From the NCBI RefSeq assembly GCF_000090795.2, contig NW_003546618.1:34180-66769 (forward strand): DNA of 32,590 nucleotides, given 5' to 3'. This DNA comes from Amphimedon queenslandica. Lineage: Eukaryota > Porifera > Demospongiae > Haplosclerida > Niphatidae. The notes beneath the pieces were generated by a model that was not told the DNA's origin, ran no database searches, and was given only the letters and a program-made list of their open reading frames with translations. A program made the translations under genes and the position numbers. Positions 1-11,300 of this stretch are shown in pieces (the stretch's first letter is position 1; every line of letters begins with the position of its first letter).

Positions 1-782
1 GACACAGAGAAGCTTCAGCTGAGTCTGCCCGAGGATAAGAGGGTGCGACTGGTAGAGGGGGTGGCTGGAGCCCAAGTTAGGAAAGTGATTTCCAAGAAGG
101 AGCTGCAAAGCCTTGTTGGGCTGCTTCAACATGCTACGAAAGTCATCAGACCAGGGAAAGCATTCTTGCATCAGCTTTATGCATTACAGTCAGTAGGGTC
201 AGCGCCATGGCATCGAGTCAGGTTAAATGAGGCAGCAAGGGCTGATTTGCTGTGGTGTAGCCTCGTCATTCCAAGGTGGAGTGGGATCTCAGCGGTGTGG
301 GACGTGTCAGTAGCCACGCCTGATGTAGTGGTGGTGTCTGATGCATCAGGATCATGGGGATGCGGAGGGTATTGGCTACCCTTTTGGCTGGCTGTAAAGT
401 GGCCGCCGCAGTTGCAGAAGTGCTCTATCCAGGTCAAGAATTAATCCCAGTTGTCATGGCGGCGGCCTTATGGGGGCAGTACTGGAGGGGCAAGCTGGTA
501 CAGTTCAGGGTTGACAATATGGCAGTGGTGAATATATTGAAGGGCCTATATAGCCGTGACAATCACTTAATGCATTTGGTTCGCTTACTAGTGTTCTTCA
601 CAAGTAGGTATGACTTTTGGTTTGGGGCCATTCATATCAAAGGGGCTCACAACACCTTGGCAGATGCTTTGTCACGCGATAACATCCCTCTTTTCTTTTC
701 TCAGGCCCCGGCAAGTGCAAATCCCAATTCAGCAGCGGTCCCCGAGGCTCTGTTGGTCCTTCTCGCTCTGGAGGCAAGCTAG
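1..782 (+). pseudogene. RT thumb and RNase H of the DIRS-like element, frameshifted
   Basis: From base 1, frame 1 reads without a stop through a segment typical of the DIRS RT C-terminus (ELQSLVGLLQHATKV) into RNase H. The first catalytic aspartate is in SDASGSWGCGGYW (about 337-375). The frame then stops at 444. The rest of RNase H continues in frame 3: glutamate in ELIPVVMAAALWG, aspartate in FRVDNMAVV, and the terminal HIKGAHNTLADALSRD. All RNase H landmarks are therefore present but split over two frames by an indel near 410-430. The frame 3 segment ends at 782, overlapping the start of the recombinase frame. Confidence 0.8.
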
Positions 783-1594
783 CACCTTGGAGGGAACTGT
801 TCAAAATTACTTTGAGGCAGGTATAGCCTCTGCAACTAAAAAGTCATACAACACTGCTCAGAGGCGGTACATGCAATTCTGTATTGATTTTTCACTCTCA
901 CCTTTCCCAGTGTCTGAAAATATTCTTTGTTATTTTGTAGCATGCACGGGCCAACAGGGTTTATCTTCATCTACCATAAAAGCATATTTGTTGGGGGTGC
1001 GGCAGCTACAAATTGCAAGGGGTTTGTCTGAACCCAATATAGGCTCCATGCCCAGACTAAAGCAGATAATAAAAGGGGTGGTGGTCCTGCAGGGGAGGGA
1101 GGGCTCCACCTCCAGAAGGGGCAGATTGCCAGTGACCCCGAACATATTACGCAGGATGAGGGCTGTATGGCGGCGAGGATCCCAGGAGAAAGGTTACAGC
1201 CATGTTATGCTGTGGGCTGTATCGTGTTACCTTCTTCACATTCAGCCGTTCCGGAGAGATGACGGTGCCGGAGGGCGCCCGGTTCGATCCACGAGTGCAC
1301 TTGGACATTCGGGATATATCGGTGGACCGGGAGGGGCAACTAACACCCCTATCCCGTACACGTTTTGTGGGGGAAGTTCAAAAGGTGTTATCGGAGGCCG
1401 GTCTCCCCGCAGGAAGGTTTACAGGTCATAGTTTCCGGATTGGGGCGGCTACCACCACTGCTACATTGGGGGTGGAGGACTCCACAATACAGACTCTTGG
1501 CAGGTGGAAGAGCAGCGCATTCCTATCATACATTCGCTTAGGAACGGGGCAGCTGGCTTCGATGTCGAAAGTGTTAGCACAAGGGGACATGTAG
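760..1594 (+). pseudogene. Tyrosine recombinase of the DIRS-like element, frameshifted
   Basis: The N-terminal SAM-like core-binding half is in frame 1 (TKKSYNTAQRRYMQFC, then a helical segment to about 1225). The catalytic half is in frame 2 (about 1230-1594). Catalytic landmarks are visible: the first arginine in FSRSGEM, HxxR in GHSFRIGAATT, and the nucleophile tyrosine in the final SYIRL, preceded by LGRWKSSAF. A frame change near 1225-1240 separates the two halves, so this copy should not make an active enzyme. The spacing and the GHSFRIGAAT signature match the recombinases of animal DIRS-like elements. Confidence 0.8.
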
Positions 1595-2199
1595 GGGAGG
1601 ACATGACTCATTGACATTGGGCACTGTGGGTTCATAATGGTTTGTGTTTTGAAAGGTGTTAGTAATTTATTGTGGAAATGATCGGGAATCAGGTAGCAAA
1701 GGTTGGGGAGTGAAAGTGACTAGCAAGTTAGCCAGTCTTGAGTGGCTGGACACTCCCCTTTCTGGAACCCGCCCTCATGATAGTTATTTAATTGTAATTA
1801 ATAATTAGTAGAATAATCAGTGTTCAAAAAATTAATAATAATCACAACAGTGAGGGGGCGGAAATAGGTGCTCCGGATTCCATATTTCCAACATCCACCC
1901 GACAAGTTAAACGTAGTTATAAAATCTATGGTCAAGTTAACACTAACACATGCACACGTGGGTGTTATGGGTGGGGTTGTTGGGTGTGGCTTAATTCTTG
2001 CAGATTTAGAAGGACAAAAATAAAACCCACGAAATTGGATTTCCTCCTACAAAACAAAAGTTTGGCCGAACGAAAAAACCCTGCTATACGTGTGTAATAT
2101 TAACATTTATAGTTATGAGACAATAATATATGGAGTTATGCGCGGAAAGTGTGTGCTGTGTAGCATCAATGGCAGACGGTGGCAATGCGAGTACAGTAA
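1595..2199. other. Non-coding flank, no gene seen
   Basis: I see no supportable gene. The part nearest 1595 may be the 3' non-coding region of the DIRS-like element: CCCGCCCTCATG near 1769 and GTGAGGGGGCGG near 1850 form an imperfect inverted pair around an AT-rich centre, which could belong to the element's end structure. A short potential coding start near 2169 is followed after nine codons by GTAAGT, but nothing else supports a gene there. Confidence 0.4.
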
Positions 2200-3196
2200 G
2201 TCAAGTTATCCGCAAAAACAAGTTTCATGGTTACTTTATTGCATCTATGACCTTGCTTGGCTATTGGAGAAGCCTTTGCACAGAATTTCTGTCTTATTTT
2301 GCTGCTAAAAACTCATGACTTTTTCCCATGTGTTGGTCGCCATTTTATTTTGTTGTGGCCACTCCCTCTTTTAATGAAATATTGAAAGCTGAATTTATAT
2401 ACCATTTTTAATACATAGCACCTACCGTATTACGCATAAATAGGGGTGACAGACGTACGCATAACTAGGGGTGACGGACATGTACAAACAGACAGACATA
2501 CGTGTATCATTTATACACGTTATACACGTAGCTCACTCAGGCTTGCCCCAATTAAAAAGTTGAAAATTTTTCATCCGGATGAATAGGGGTGACGTATGTG
2601 TACAGACATCAGACTTACATTATAGATGCTTACATCATACTTGTCTCGTTTATGTGGGGCTTGCTCAGGCTCGAGTGGAAAATTTGTCATACAGATAAAT
2701 AGGGGTGACATACGTGTACAGACACATACAGACTTCAATACTTGTCTTGTTTATGTGGGATTCGCTCAGGCTCGCCCCAATGAACTAGAAACAATGTAAA
2801 ACATTCAAAGGCTCAGCCTCGTAGATTATTAGCTGGGAAAAAGCAGAATCGCAACCTTATGTTGCTGCTAGAAAACTCCTGACTTGTTTTCTTATTTTAA
2901 GCCTTGCTACACTGACTTTAAAATAGCCATAAGATATAAAAGGCTGGCCAGTTTAGTGCAGTCAGTGACAAAGGTGACATTTGTTTGATTTTCACAGTTT
3001 ATCTCAACAAAAAGGAGTTTCATAGTTACATAATTACACCTGTAACCTTTTCAAGCAGTTGGAGAAGTCTTTGGACAGTGTTTTTGCCTTATCTTGTTGC
3101 TAGGAAGTAGGAAAATCATGACTTCTGATTCCCGTGTGCTGATTACCATTTTATTTTTTTTGCCACTCCCCTTTTAATGAAATATTGAAATTTAGA
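2200..3196. repeat. Diverged direct repeats of about 200 bases
   Basis: Bases about 2200-2395 and 2994-3196 are diverged direct copies. Both run through a TTTCATGGTTAC-like segment, TTGGAGAAG with CTTTG, a TGTTGCTA/TGCTGCTA block followed by CATGACTT, CCATTTTATTT, CCACTCCC, and finally TTTTAATGAAATATTGAAA. A third, partial match lies near 2865-2900 (GTTGCTGCTAGAAAACTCCTGACTTG). The spacing between the main copies is about 800 bases. This may be an old segmental duplication or the two ends of a larger element; there is no coding content between them. Confidence 0.6.
2442..2830. repeat. Degenerate tandem array, period about 117 bases
   Basis: AGGGGTGAC recurs at 2442, 2467, 2585 and 2701. The last three start units of 118 and 116 bases that contain ACATACGTGTACAGACA-like sequence, TTATGTGGG, and GCTCAGGCTCGCCCC or variants. 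The array ends with ATGTAAAACATTCAAAGGCTC (2794-2815), closely resembled at 27705-27731. Fragments of the same family recur at 3408-3465 with 3744-3808 and at 27700-27810, so it is a dispersed repeat that is partly tandem here. No coding function is apparent. Confidence 0.65.
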
Positions 3197-3199
3197 ATC

Positions 3200-3407
3200 T
3201 ACCGTATAGAGAGTTTATTTTGAGAATAGCAAATTTTGCGAATTTCGCGAATTTTTCAAGATTCGCGAAATTAAATTCCTTGAAAATCAATTTAACATGG
3301 TACAAGATGGCAGAATAGTGGAAATTCGCAAAAATTAATTCCACAAACTTCCAGATACGGGTCATTCGCAAAACTTATTATCCTTGAAGTAAACCCGCTA
3401 TACGGTA
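3200..3407 (+). mobile_element. MITE copy 1, TA target site, 208 bases
   Basis: The element starts with TACCGTATAGAG and ends with AAACCCGCTATACGGTA. Its termini are inverted (ideal end CCGTATAGCGGGTTT) and flanked by TA, as expected of Tc1/mariner-type insertions. The interior has repeated TTCGCGAAATT-like motifs and no ORF. A second copy in opposite orientation is at 29888-30087 and matches over its whole length with scattered differences, which confirms both boundaries. The left terminal repeat here is damaged (AGAGAG in place of AGCGGG). No transposase is encoded, so it is non-autonomous. Confidence 0.85.
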
Positions 3408-3808
3408 TTGCACTGCTAGGCATGTGCGGATATATAGAGGAGATACGGAATACATACGTGTACAGCATAGGCGGCTGCAGGCCCAGGCAAGCACAGGCTA
3501 TGCCTGGGTAGCTTTTAATCAAAACCACGCCCAAAAGGTGTGTTTTGTTATTATTAAGACACTATAATTCATTTTTTAAAACCACAACTGTTTATACACA
3601 GTATCAGTTCATCTTTACAGTTATTTTAGTGTGGCAAGTGCCTTGTGTCAGTAACCTTTAGTCATTTAATTAATTGACCACACCCCAATTGTTATGAATA
3701 ATTAATGAGCCTGGGTAAATTCAAAATTCTGCAGCCGCCTATGGTGTACAGACAGACATACATGCATACATACAAACTCTACTCATCTTAGTGGGCTTTG
3801 CCCAATTA
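3408..3808. repeat. Dispersed repeat fragment, split by a MITE
   Basis: The two pieces 3408-3465 and 3744-3808 belong to one copy of the family seen at 2442-2830 and 27700-27810. They contain ACATACGTGTACAG joined after the insertion to ACAGACATACATGC, and end in GTGGGCTTTGCCCAA. The same end, AAGGGCTTTGCCCAA, appears at 27795-27809. The copy ends only a few bases from the stop codon assigned to the large minus-strand gene, so that gene's apparent 3' flank is repeat sequence. Confidence 0.6.
3466..3743. mobile_element. hAT-type MITE, 278 bases, with 8-base target duplication
   Basis: Perfect 15-base terminal inverted repeats CATAGGCGGCTGCAG occupy 3466-3480 and, inverted, 3729-3743. They are flanked by the direct duplication GTGTACAG at 3458-3465 and 3744-3751. 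An 8-base duplication is the hallmark of hAT transposons. The interior is AT-rich, with an inner inverted CCAGGC/GCCTGG motif and no ORF, so the element is non-autonomous. Removing it with one duplication restores an uninterrupted copy of the surrounding repeat family. Confidence 0.88.
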
Positions 3809-3811
3809 TGG

Positions 3812-5343
3812 TTATAGTCTTACTTTAGAATTTGCTGTTTGATGTAAAATTTCTTTAAATGGACCAAATAAACTATTGTCAATTCTTGTTTCAAGAACAG
3901 AAATCCAATGCACAACAACTGCAGCTATGTCTGTGGTTTTTGGTTCCCTTGGATTGAAAATGACACCAGTAACAAGTGATCCTGGACCACCGTTGAACAC
4001 CTAAATTTTTTTAAAAATTTTGTATACACATATCAGTACAACATACATGTGAAAGCAGTTTTTGCACTTTTTGATGGGTAAAAAATAGGTCCTGCAAAAA
4101 GATGATTTATTGATTTAACATTTTCAGTACCTTTTGTCCCAATGCAGTAGCATTGGATGTATTTGATTCAATGTGCCGATAATATACTAAAGTTGAGGCA
4201 ACTTTATTGAGAACACTTTTACTGTCATGCTAAAGTTAATCAGAGTTGGCTTTAAGATTGATATAACATATAAGCATACTTCTTCCAAATCATTAACTAA
4301 ATCATCTTCTGTAAGGAGATCTGCTGTGAAAATCCACTTTGCTCTCAATGTAGTGTATTCTTTACCACATACAATGAAGCCATCAAAAGTCTATGAAGGA
4401 TGTTATGGCAGGTGTCGCTATTAATTGAAATTAAACATACCTCAGTTTTTTTCAAATCTAGCCATTCAAATTGTTTTAATTTTCCAAGCTCACTAAGATA
4501 TGGAAAACCAAATTGTCGCACAAATTGTTTGATAAAGAATTTATAAGGTTCCTTCAGCACACCCTTGCCAATGATACCATGAATAGATTTGCAAAGCTCT
4601 TGTAACTTTTCTTTTGTTACTCTGGGCAATTGATTTCTTTCGTCTGAACCAAAGCAGTAATAGTGATAAAAAATGTCAACAGCAAAACATATCCCAAATC
4701 GAACATTAGCAATACATTGCATGAACTCAACCGAGAGATTATCTTGACATGCCCTAAAGTGATCACCATCTCTTAGCAAAGCCAATGCTCCATTTAAACA
4801 CTTTATTCCAAACTGGAGCTCATCATCTAGACATTCTTTTTTTGTTCTTGATTTATGAAGACCGTCCTAAATAAGACAGCAAAAGTGAAGTTAAATAAAA
4901 TTAATGTATGTGTGTAGTGCTAAACTAACTTCTAATGACTTAATGCACAATAGTGTAAGTTCCTTGTCATCAGTAATGTACTCACTCCCAAAAGTTCTTT
5001 TAATGTAATTTTGATATTCCTGCAACTTTATTTGGACTTCTTTTGGACTGAAGTAGTAAATTGGAGTATTTAAAAATCAACACTTGTAACTTACTTGTGC
5101 TCCAATAATAGTTGCAGCAATACAGAACGAGCTATAGGACAACCGTGAGTATAGTTTTCTTCAATTGGAAAGAGATTTTTGTAGTCTTTATGTTCAATAT
5201 CTGTCACTATTGTTAGTAATTCTTTATAAAAATCATCAGTAGGTTTTGTTGGAGTTATTGGTGAGAAGCAGCATTGCGACACCAACTCCATAAAAAAATC
5301 CAAACAATACTGCTGAACTTGCTTTAACTGTTCATACTCTTTC
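3812..5343 (-). other. Exons 53-58 of the RNF213-like gene: post-RING region, C-terminus unresolved
   Basis: Exons: 5343-5095, 5047-4930, 4866-4441, 4336-4280, 4229-4131, and 4000-3812 (or 4000-3824). After the RING, VQQYCLDFFMELVSQCCF and the ARSVLLQLLLEHK block follow as in vertebrates (human CNSFFVDLVSTICF, IRSVILKLLLKY). The last exon contains TTDIAAVVVHWISVLE, weakly resembling the human stretch just before the RZ finger. Its final codons read into GTAAGACTATAA: AAA|GTAAGA is a good donor and the stop is three codons later. No RZ-finger cysteines are visible anywhere to the left on this strand. The protein may therefore continue off the window. Confidence 0.75.
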
Positions 5344-8300
5344 CTATGTATATTCAAAAGAATAATGTTTTTTTTACTTTATTTTTACTTTTTATAATCA
5401 GGAATACAAAAATCTTTTGCTCTCTTTCTAGGTATTGGTGTATCACATGAAGGACAGCGTGGACCACGTTTTTCAATTGAATCATTAAAACACTTCTCAC
5501 AGAACATGTGACTCTGATCACAAGGAACATAAATAATTTCAGTAATTTTTAATACAGATTTGCATAGTTGACAATTAGCTTGTTCTTGGCTATAGTAAAA
5601 AATGAATAATAATCCAATAATTGTAATACTCTTGGTAATATTAACATACACTGGCAATGCAATCAAAACAGCTTGAATTTGTCTAATACTCTGCTTAAGA
5701 ATTTTTGGTTCAGAAAACATGCATGTAGAGCTAGGTTCTTTCACAACCTTAACAACCTAGTATTAGTAAAATCAAGAGTACATAATGTACTCTTGGTAAA
5801 ATAGATATGTGCATATCTAAAATACTTACATTAGAAAACCGTTTTAAGAAGGTAAACTTGCTTGTAGTCAATGTTACATTAGGCATAAAAGGAGCTATAA
5901 CATGCTCAGCAAATAATACTATGCTCATTAGTCCTTGCCATCTCGACCTGTATTAAATGATTCAAAAGTAACATGATTTATTACATTGAACCTTAAATTA
6001 AAAAGGACTTTGTTACTCATATCATCATGACCCTTCAAATATAAAATTGTTTCAACTGCACTTTTGCTGGAATGGAAGTTTAATATTAAATAGTTAACTG
6101 ATTCATCATCTTTCCACTCAGGCTTTTCAGGCCATATTTTGTCAATAACACATTCTACAGCTTTAAAATGAAATACCTATAAAACAAATGGTGTAAAATA
6201 AATGTAATAATATAGCATACTGTTTTTCCAGAGGATAACAATTGTTTATCTTTTATTTGGCATGGTAATTTAGGGAAACCTTCAGACAATTCAGCTAACC
6301 AAAATATTTCTTGTTCTATTATACTATAAGCAAGATGAATAGCTGTTATGACATTAATCAGTGGAAAGTGTTCTCTTGTAGCAGCCAGGGGTTCAAATTT
6401 GATCACTATTTGTCTCAAGACTTCGAATAAAATCTGTATAAAGTAGAGAATATTAGTAGCAATGAATTTAAATGATTTACTTCATGAACACTCTCAATTG
6501 CTTCCTCACTAAATGGCAGCACTAAATTGTTAACAAAATCATGAAGATAGCAATCATAAAATATCAATGCATCATCAGAAGGAAGTTTTTCTATATGTTT
6601 CACAAATGCTTGATTTCTTGTTGATTCAACCAAGTCTTGAAAAGCTTTCTTCTTGTTTCCTGCATGCATTTAAAACTATTCAAACTATGATTAGTACTAG
6701 CTATACAAATTTACCATCATTGTGTCCAACAGTAACAAATGCAGCATTAACTTGATCAATTATTTCCCATGAAAATGGAAATTTACAGTTGTAGCTCCTT
6801 CCTTTTATATTAATGGCTTGAATTGTAGTTGTAACAATTGTTCCATAATCAAATGGTAAGAAAGACAAACTACTAAAAAGTGAAGTCCAGAGTTTTTTAA
6901 GGCATTTATTTTCACTTTTCAGTAGGATTAAATTGTTGTTTTTGTTGATGCAAGAAATTATATATGCTAGAATAGGTTGTAATTGTGTATCAATAGCCTT
7001 TTTGATGGAGTTAACAAGAGTAAAACTAGCCTGCAGCTTCGATCTATCCATTGCTGCATCAATAGCCCAATTATTTGGATGTAGAATTAGATAATCTCTC
7101 TGTTGAAGTAGGTCACCAATTCTCAAAAGAAGACAACTAGTAAAATTATCTGAAACTATAAGGACACAATATTTAGCTTTCAGTAAAACAATATCAGTCA
7201 CTAACCATCTTCTGTGCTGAAATCATTTGATATCAACTGGAGCAGTAAACCAATTAAGCATTCCATTTGCTTATATGTGCCAATGGAAATAATCATCGAC
7301 ACTGAAACTTGAACAATATCTCTGATTCTCTTACTGACATTAAATTCATCAGGCACTTCATCTTTTTTCTCAATGAGCATATGAAAGAATTTATGAAGTG
7401 GCTTTGAGATGGCACTCTGGAGAATTTCTTTCACTCCAGAGTGGCAGGTCAGTTCATCAATATGAGTACAAATCCAGGATCCACCTTGAAAAGAAGCAAA
7501 CGATGTTCCACCAGCTACTCGAGGTAGTTGAATTATAAATATTGTAAATACAGCACATGTAATCCCAGGTCCACTGATGGTTATTCTCTGTCCTTCATCC
7601 ATTAGGCGATGCCGAGCACAAGCAATAAGATCAGTCTTTTTGTCTCCATATTCACACTGAACAATCAGTAATTTTTTTTTATGGTTTAATGCATAGAATG
7701 CTCTGTAGAACAAGAAAAAATTTTAAAATAATAATTCATCTGTGCATAAGGTGATAACAGCTTCATGTGTACTCAATACTTACTTTATTTCATTGCAGAA
7801 ATCCATTTCTGTATCAAAGTCTGAAAGTTGGAATAATTTTATACTATTTATAGTAAGTTCTTGTTTAAGAGTAACAATGTAGTTTTGAGTCAATAGTGGC
7901 CCAAATGTTGTAATCTACAAAAATGAATAATTTTAATATAAATTAAGTGCCACTTAAGCTAATACTTGTATCATAGCACCATTATTTTCAAAATCTTCAA
8001 TGACATTCGAGAGAAAATTCATCATGGAAAAGTGCTGTTGTTCCTCAAAAAAAATTCTAAAAGCTTTATCTTTTGTGTCAGGGCTGCATTTAGAACTGCT
8101 TGATTTTAGGCGAGTGACTGCATCAATAGAGGCTGTTTGAAGGAGGAGAGCAATACTGTCATCATATATCTAATGCACAAGAAATATAAAAATTTCTCAT
8201 CGGTTATTAAAGTAAACCTGTTGATCTTGTTCCTTAGTATTGCTAACATGAAGAACAACAGAGGAAGGTGTATCTTCTTGAAAACCAATGAAAGAATCTG

Positions 8301-11300
8301 AGACACAATATCTGTTTACAGAGAATGAATTTTTTGTTAATTTAGTAATTTATCTACCTTTTTCCATTGTGTTCAATATTAGCAAATTCATTAACCCATT
8401 TTCTAATTTTCATTGCTAGTGCTTTTTGCTGAGGTGTTAATATTGTACTAGATGCTACAAAATGTTTTTCTAAGCGATTAATGAGTGCTGCTGGAAACTG
8501 TTTGAAGACACGATCTCTCTCAGCTATGATAATTAGACGAAAATTAGGATCAACACGACACTTTATTCTGTACGATCGTAATCCAAGATCAACATAACGA
8601 CCAGTAGGCAGCTCTGTGTAACACTGGTTAAGGACATCATAAAGACTTTCATAGATTTGTTCATAATTCAGTAATACCACTGGAATACCTTTCTCCATAA
8701 AAACTTTGATTTTGTTGATATTAACACAAACTTGAGTGTATTCTGTATCTTTTGGAAAACTGCTGCCATAAAAGACAAATAATTTTTCCTTTTTTGGCAA
8801 TAGCTTATACTGAAGTATTTGTAGAGCAGATTGATTCTCTGTGATATATAATAAGTATCGATTTTCCTGTTTTGGAAGAGTTACATTTACATCTTTAATT
8901 TCTAGTGGCTGGACACTTTCTTTAACAATTTCAAGAGATTCATTCTCTGTTCCTTCCATCTCTATAAGTAAATCAGGATTAGGTAGCTCTTCCAATGGAT
9001 TGATTTTGGTGTGCCCACTGAAGTTACGCAATACAATACGTCGATAGTCTCTAGGACTTGGTGGAGCTTTTATGTCTATGCATTTCCAACATATCATCTT
9101 AATCATTGTATAAAAATCTCGTAAACCAAAAAATTCCCGAGCTTCATCTTTTTCCATGGTTTCACATTCTTCTTGCTTCAAACAAATTTTCTGATACATT
9201 TTAGCTAACATATCAAAAGAAATTGTTAATTCACTTCTCAAATTAACATCTGTTACCATGTTAGCAATACCACAAGCACTCTCAGTTAGTTCTTGTGGCT
9301 CAGGTGAACATCTGACAACCATAATACCTCTGTTCATTTTAGCTGGATCGAGGGCCCAGTTAGAAATACCAATAAAAGCTACTCTTTCGTCTGGTTTTAT
9401 ATCCATAGCATAAGGATCAGCTCCAGAAGTACCATCCTCAAGATAGGGATGCAATACTTTCAGAGGGAGACCAGGAGCATCTTCCGCTAATCCAATTTCT
9501 TCTAAAACAACTACTGAAGCAAATTTAGTGGCATCCTGACTTTTTTGAAAGTTCATTGCCTCTTCAAAAACATCAATCAGTGATTTTGTAGTAGAAAATT
9601 GATTACATTGATAAGGAAAGATTTGAACTTGCTTTAAACGTTGCAAAAGTTCATTAGAAGAATACCGTCCTTGCATTGAATTACTAACTATTGATTTTGC
9701 TAGTGACTTAGAGCTACCTGGTTTACCAACAATAAACAATGGTAATCTGTTTTCAATGCAAACAATCATCATAAATATGTTCTCCCGTAAAGCAGCATTA
9801 TGAGCAATATTACTAGGAATAGTCATTGCATTAAGGAATACATTTTGAATTCTAACAACAGTAATTGTAAAGTAAAAAGATATAAGTTTCTATTTACTGA
9901 CCTGTTAATTTCGTTTGCAAAAAAAGAGATCTTTTTTTGATTAGTCTCTCCTGGAAGTTCATATTCATTTGTAAAACATTTTACTATTCTCTCAATAAAG
10001 GGTTCCCTATCAGTAAGTCTCACATAATAGCAAACACTGACAGAATATATCAATGCACGTGTGATCTCATTTAACTCCTATCATTATCAACATCTGTAAT
10101 AATAATAATAATAATAAGTTACTATACACACCTGATAAGTATCTTGATTAATTGTTTTATCATTTAGAATTTGCTCTGTCAGCTTTTTTTTGATGATATT
10201 AACAGTACACATTTTCTCCAGAAACCATTTTAAAAGGATCATTGCTCGAACAACATCTCTCAAACTGACATATTTGCATTCATTCTATGTAGTAGCATAG
10301 ATTAACTTTTATACAAAAAATTTTATTCAATTATTTACTTTTTGTTCTCTCATAAAAGCTTGACATTCACAAAGAACACTCTTCACAAGTATCTGTATAG
10401 CTTTATGTTCAGAGGTTATAAATTTACATCCTGAAAGCTGTAGTGTATATTTAAACCTAAAATTTGAGATTCAATATAGGTACCTGATTGTTAACTATTT
10501 TCTCAATGTATTCATTTTCAGTTTTCCCAGTGACAGTGCCAAAGTCATAAACATATCGATACATGCTTTCTGGGAGAGGAAGAACCCGATACACTAATTT
10601 ACGCAACGGAAGTTGACCTAGTTCAAAAATTAAATTATGCAGCATCAAGCGTAACATTCTAAATTGCTGACCTAATTTTGGAATTTTTTCTCCATCTTTT
10701 AGATAAAATCCCAGTCCAGCTTTTTGCAAATTTTTGATTGTTTCATCATCGTGGCTGTGTAATGCAACAATTATTATAAATAATTTTTTAATGGTAACTG
10801 ACATTTTATAAGGATTGCAAGCAGCAGCAAACTTCAGTTCTTCAGGAATAATTGGTTTGCCATTCAGAGTCCTATCACATATAGCTTCTTTAATTAGCCC
10901 CAGTGCTTCGGTAGTGTTGACTTCATCAAAAAACAAGACAGTATAGTTACACTTTCCTTTGTTTTCTATTGCTAATTTAGCAGCTGATTCAACTTCAGAA
11001 TTAATACGATTAGCATTGATTCCACCATGAACCTGTATAAATTGATTAAGTAGAAATTATATATAAATTAGACATTCATTAAACCTTTAAACATATCAAT
11101 GTCTTAGCTTTGAATGCTTTATCTTGTATTTCACACAAGTATCTTAAAAGTCGTGTTTTGCCACATCCAGTTTCACCAATCATAACAACGGGGATACCAC
11201 ACCTTTGATACAAATACATAATTTATATATAAATCTTTTTAAATACTAAGAGATTCTATTACCTGAATTTCATGTGTATGGCTAACATTTTCATTAAATT

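Larger units (their letters stand above)
1..1594 (+). mobile_element. DIRS-type tyrosine-recombinase retrotransposon, 3' part, decayed
   Basis: Reverse-transcriptase thumb, RNase H and tyrosine recombinase follow one another on the + strand. This order is characteristic of DIRS-like retroelements, which integrate with a recombinase instead of a DDE integrase. The window opens inside the element, so its 5' half is not visible. The reading frame changes near 410-430, between RNase H and recombinase near 690-785, and again near 1225-1240. The middle shift could be the natural overlap between ORFs of this class; the other two interrupt conserved domains and look like decay. I could not define terminal repeats. 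The 3' boundary given is only the end of the recombinase ORF, and flanking non-coding element sequence may extend past 1600. Confidence 0.85.

Noticed and set aside
2169-2199. Possible first exon with ATG, nine codons and GTAAGT
   Set aside because: Too short, no partner exon, and it borders a repeated segment.
3292-3534. 80-codon minus-strand ORF considered as a missing C-terminal exon
   Set aside because: It runs across the TA-flanked MITE and into the hAT MITE, and has no RZ-finger pattern.
5590-5649. Apparent transmembrane helix just before the RING (ITIIGLLFIFYY)
   Set aside because: The stretch is bounded by GTATGT and TTTTTTACTATAG and removing it keeps phase. It is a 60-base intron, not a membrane segment.
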